A program made the position numbers and the translations under genes. Of a stretch of DNA of 6,305 nt, positions 5,724 to 6,305 are shown one piece after another. Source of the stretch: Bacteroidales bacterium (GTDB lineage: Bacteria; Bacteroidota; Bacteroidia; Bacteroidales; NBLH01); NCBI GenBank assembly GCA_029933755.1, contig JAOZNO010000234.1:1-6305 (forward strand), given 5' to 3'. Below the pieces are notes generated by a model that saw only the letters and a program-made list of their open reading frames with translations, had not been told where the DNA came from and searched no databases. How positions within the stretch are numbered: the first letter of the stretch is position 1; every line of letters starts with the position of its first letter.

Positions 5724-6305
5724 ATGAAGAATTTGCACTTTTTGATTTTCATAACTGTTGTGCTTTTAGCTAATAGTATTCAAAGCTATGCGCAAAACGA
5801 TTCAATTAATTATGATAGTCTGATGACTTTATCACTAAAAGATTTATTGCAATTAAAAGTTATGGGTGTGAGTAAATACGAAGAAGCATCTGAAAAATCT
5901 CCGGCTTCGGTAATTATTATTACAGAAAGTCAAATTGTGGAAAATGGCTATCAGGATTTATCAGATGTTTTAAAAAATGTAATGGGAATTGATATTGTAG
6001 ATAACGCACGGGGGTTTGGCGAATATTATACCCTTAGAGGAATTGAAGGTAATGATCGGTTTTTGGTAATTATTGACGGACAGAAAATAAACCCTGTTAG
6101 TGGTACATTTCTTTCTGTTGGGAATTCTATTTCGGTAAAATTTGCTGAAAGAATTGAAATTATTTTTGGTCCTTCTTCGGTAATGTATGGCGCCGATGCT
6201 TTTTCCGGGATCATTAATATTGTATCAAAAAATGCTGAAAATAAATATACAATATCTGCGAATACTGATTATGGTAGCATGAACACTATAAATGGAGAAA
6301 TTGCT
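5724..6305 (+). CDS. TonB-dependent outer-membrane receptor, signal peptide and plug (3' partial)
   Basis: The first 194 residues of a second TonB-dependent receptor, cut by the right edge; the frame is open with no stop from the ATG at 5724 to base 6305. A Sec signal peptide covers residues 1-23 (Lys3-region MKN, hydrophobic core LIFITVVLLA, likely cleavage SYA|Q). After it comes LSLKDLLQLKVMGVSKYEEASEKSPASV, a segment of the kind that precedes the plug in cobalamin/catecholate-type receptors and probably contains the TonB box. The plug (about 60-169) shows LSDVLKNVMGIDI, TLRGIEG, FLVIIDGQ and ERIEIIFGPSSVMYGADAFSGIINIVSK, all standard. There is no N-terminal carboxypeptidase-regulatory-like domain and no anti-sigma-interacting extension, so it is not an obvious SusC-type polysaccharide transporter. 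It follows the kinase by six bases, which suggests co-transcription. The ligand is unknown. Confidence 0.94.
   Translation, partial: MKNLHFLIFITVVLLANSIQSYAQNDSINYDSLMTLSLKDLLQLKVMGVSKYEEASEKSPASVIIITESQIVENGYQDLSDVLKNVMGIDIVDNARGFGEYYTLRGIEGNDRFLVIIDGQKINPVSGTFLSVGNSISVKFAERIEIIFGPSSVMYGADAFSGIINIVSKNAENKYTISANTDYGSMNTINGEIA

Noticed and set aside
6026..6214. Minus-strand frame inside the second TonB receptor
   Set aside because: It is antisense to conserved plug motifs, so it is a shadow.

Overview
The window looks like chromosomal DNA from a member of the Bacteroidota. It is AT-rich, start codons sit in A-rich leaders without Shine-Dalgarno sequences, two TonB-dependent outer-membrane receptors are present, and one promoter candidate fits the Bacteroidetes TTG / TA-TTTG pattern. 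No RNA gene, CRISPR array, transposase or integrase was seen.

Layout. (1) Bases 1-1381, plus strand: the C-terminal barrel of a TonB-dependent receptor, cut by the left edge. (2) Bases 1378-2001, minus strand: a small alpha/beta-hydrolase whose stop codon overlaps the receptor's stop tail to tail. (3) Bases 2146-3498, plus strand, divergent from the hydrolase: a methyl-accepting chemotaxis protein with six membrane helices, no extracytoplasmic sensor domain and no HAMP. (4) Bases 3499-3785: a gene-free stretch with a small GC-rich hairpin. (5) Bases 3786-5717, plus strand: a hybrid-free sensor histidine kinase (six membrane helices, PAS, HisKA, HATPase). (6) Bases 5724-6305, plus strand: the start of a second TonB-dependent receptor (signal peptide and plug), six bases after the kinase stop and probably co-transcribed with it.

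The most striking signal is a perfect 28-bp palindrome (5409-5436) inside the kinase ATPase domain. It is translated in frame, and its size matches an apparent excess of about nine residues in a loop between two beta strands. It is itself nested inside a second 13-bp perfect inverted repeat (5393-5405 / 5443-5455). This resembles a small palindromic repeat element that entered a gene without breaking it, comparable in principle to the Rickettsia palindromic elements.

Taken together, the region combines outer-membrane uptake with two membrane-embedded signalling proteins. The kinase-receptor operon suggests that sensing and uptake may be linked, but no response regulator, CheA/CheW or substrate clue lies in the window, so the signal and the transported compound are unknown.
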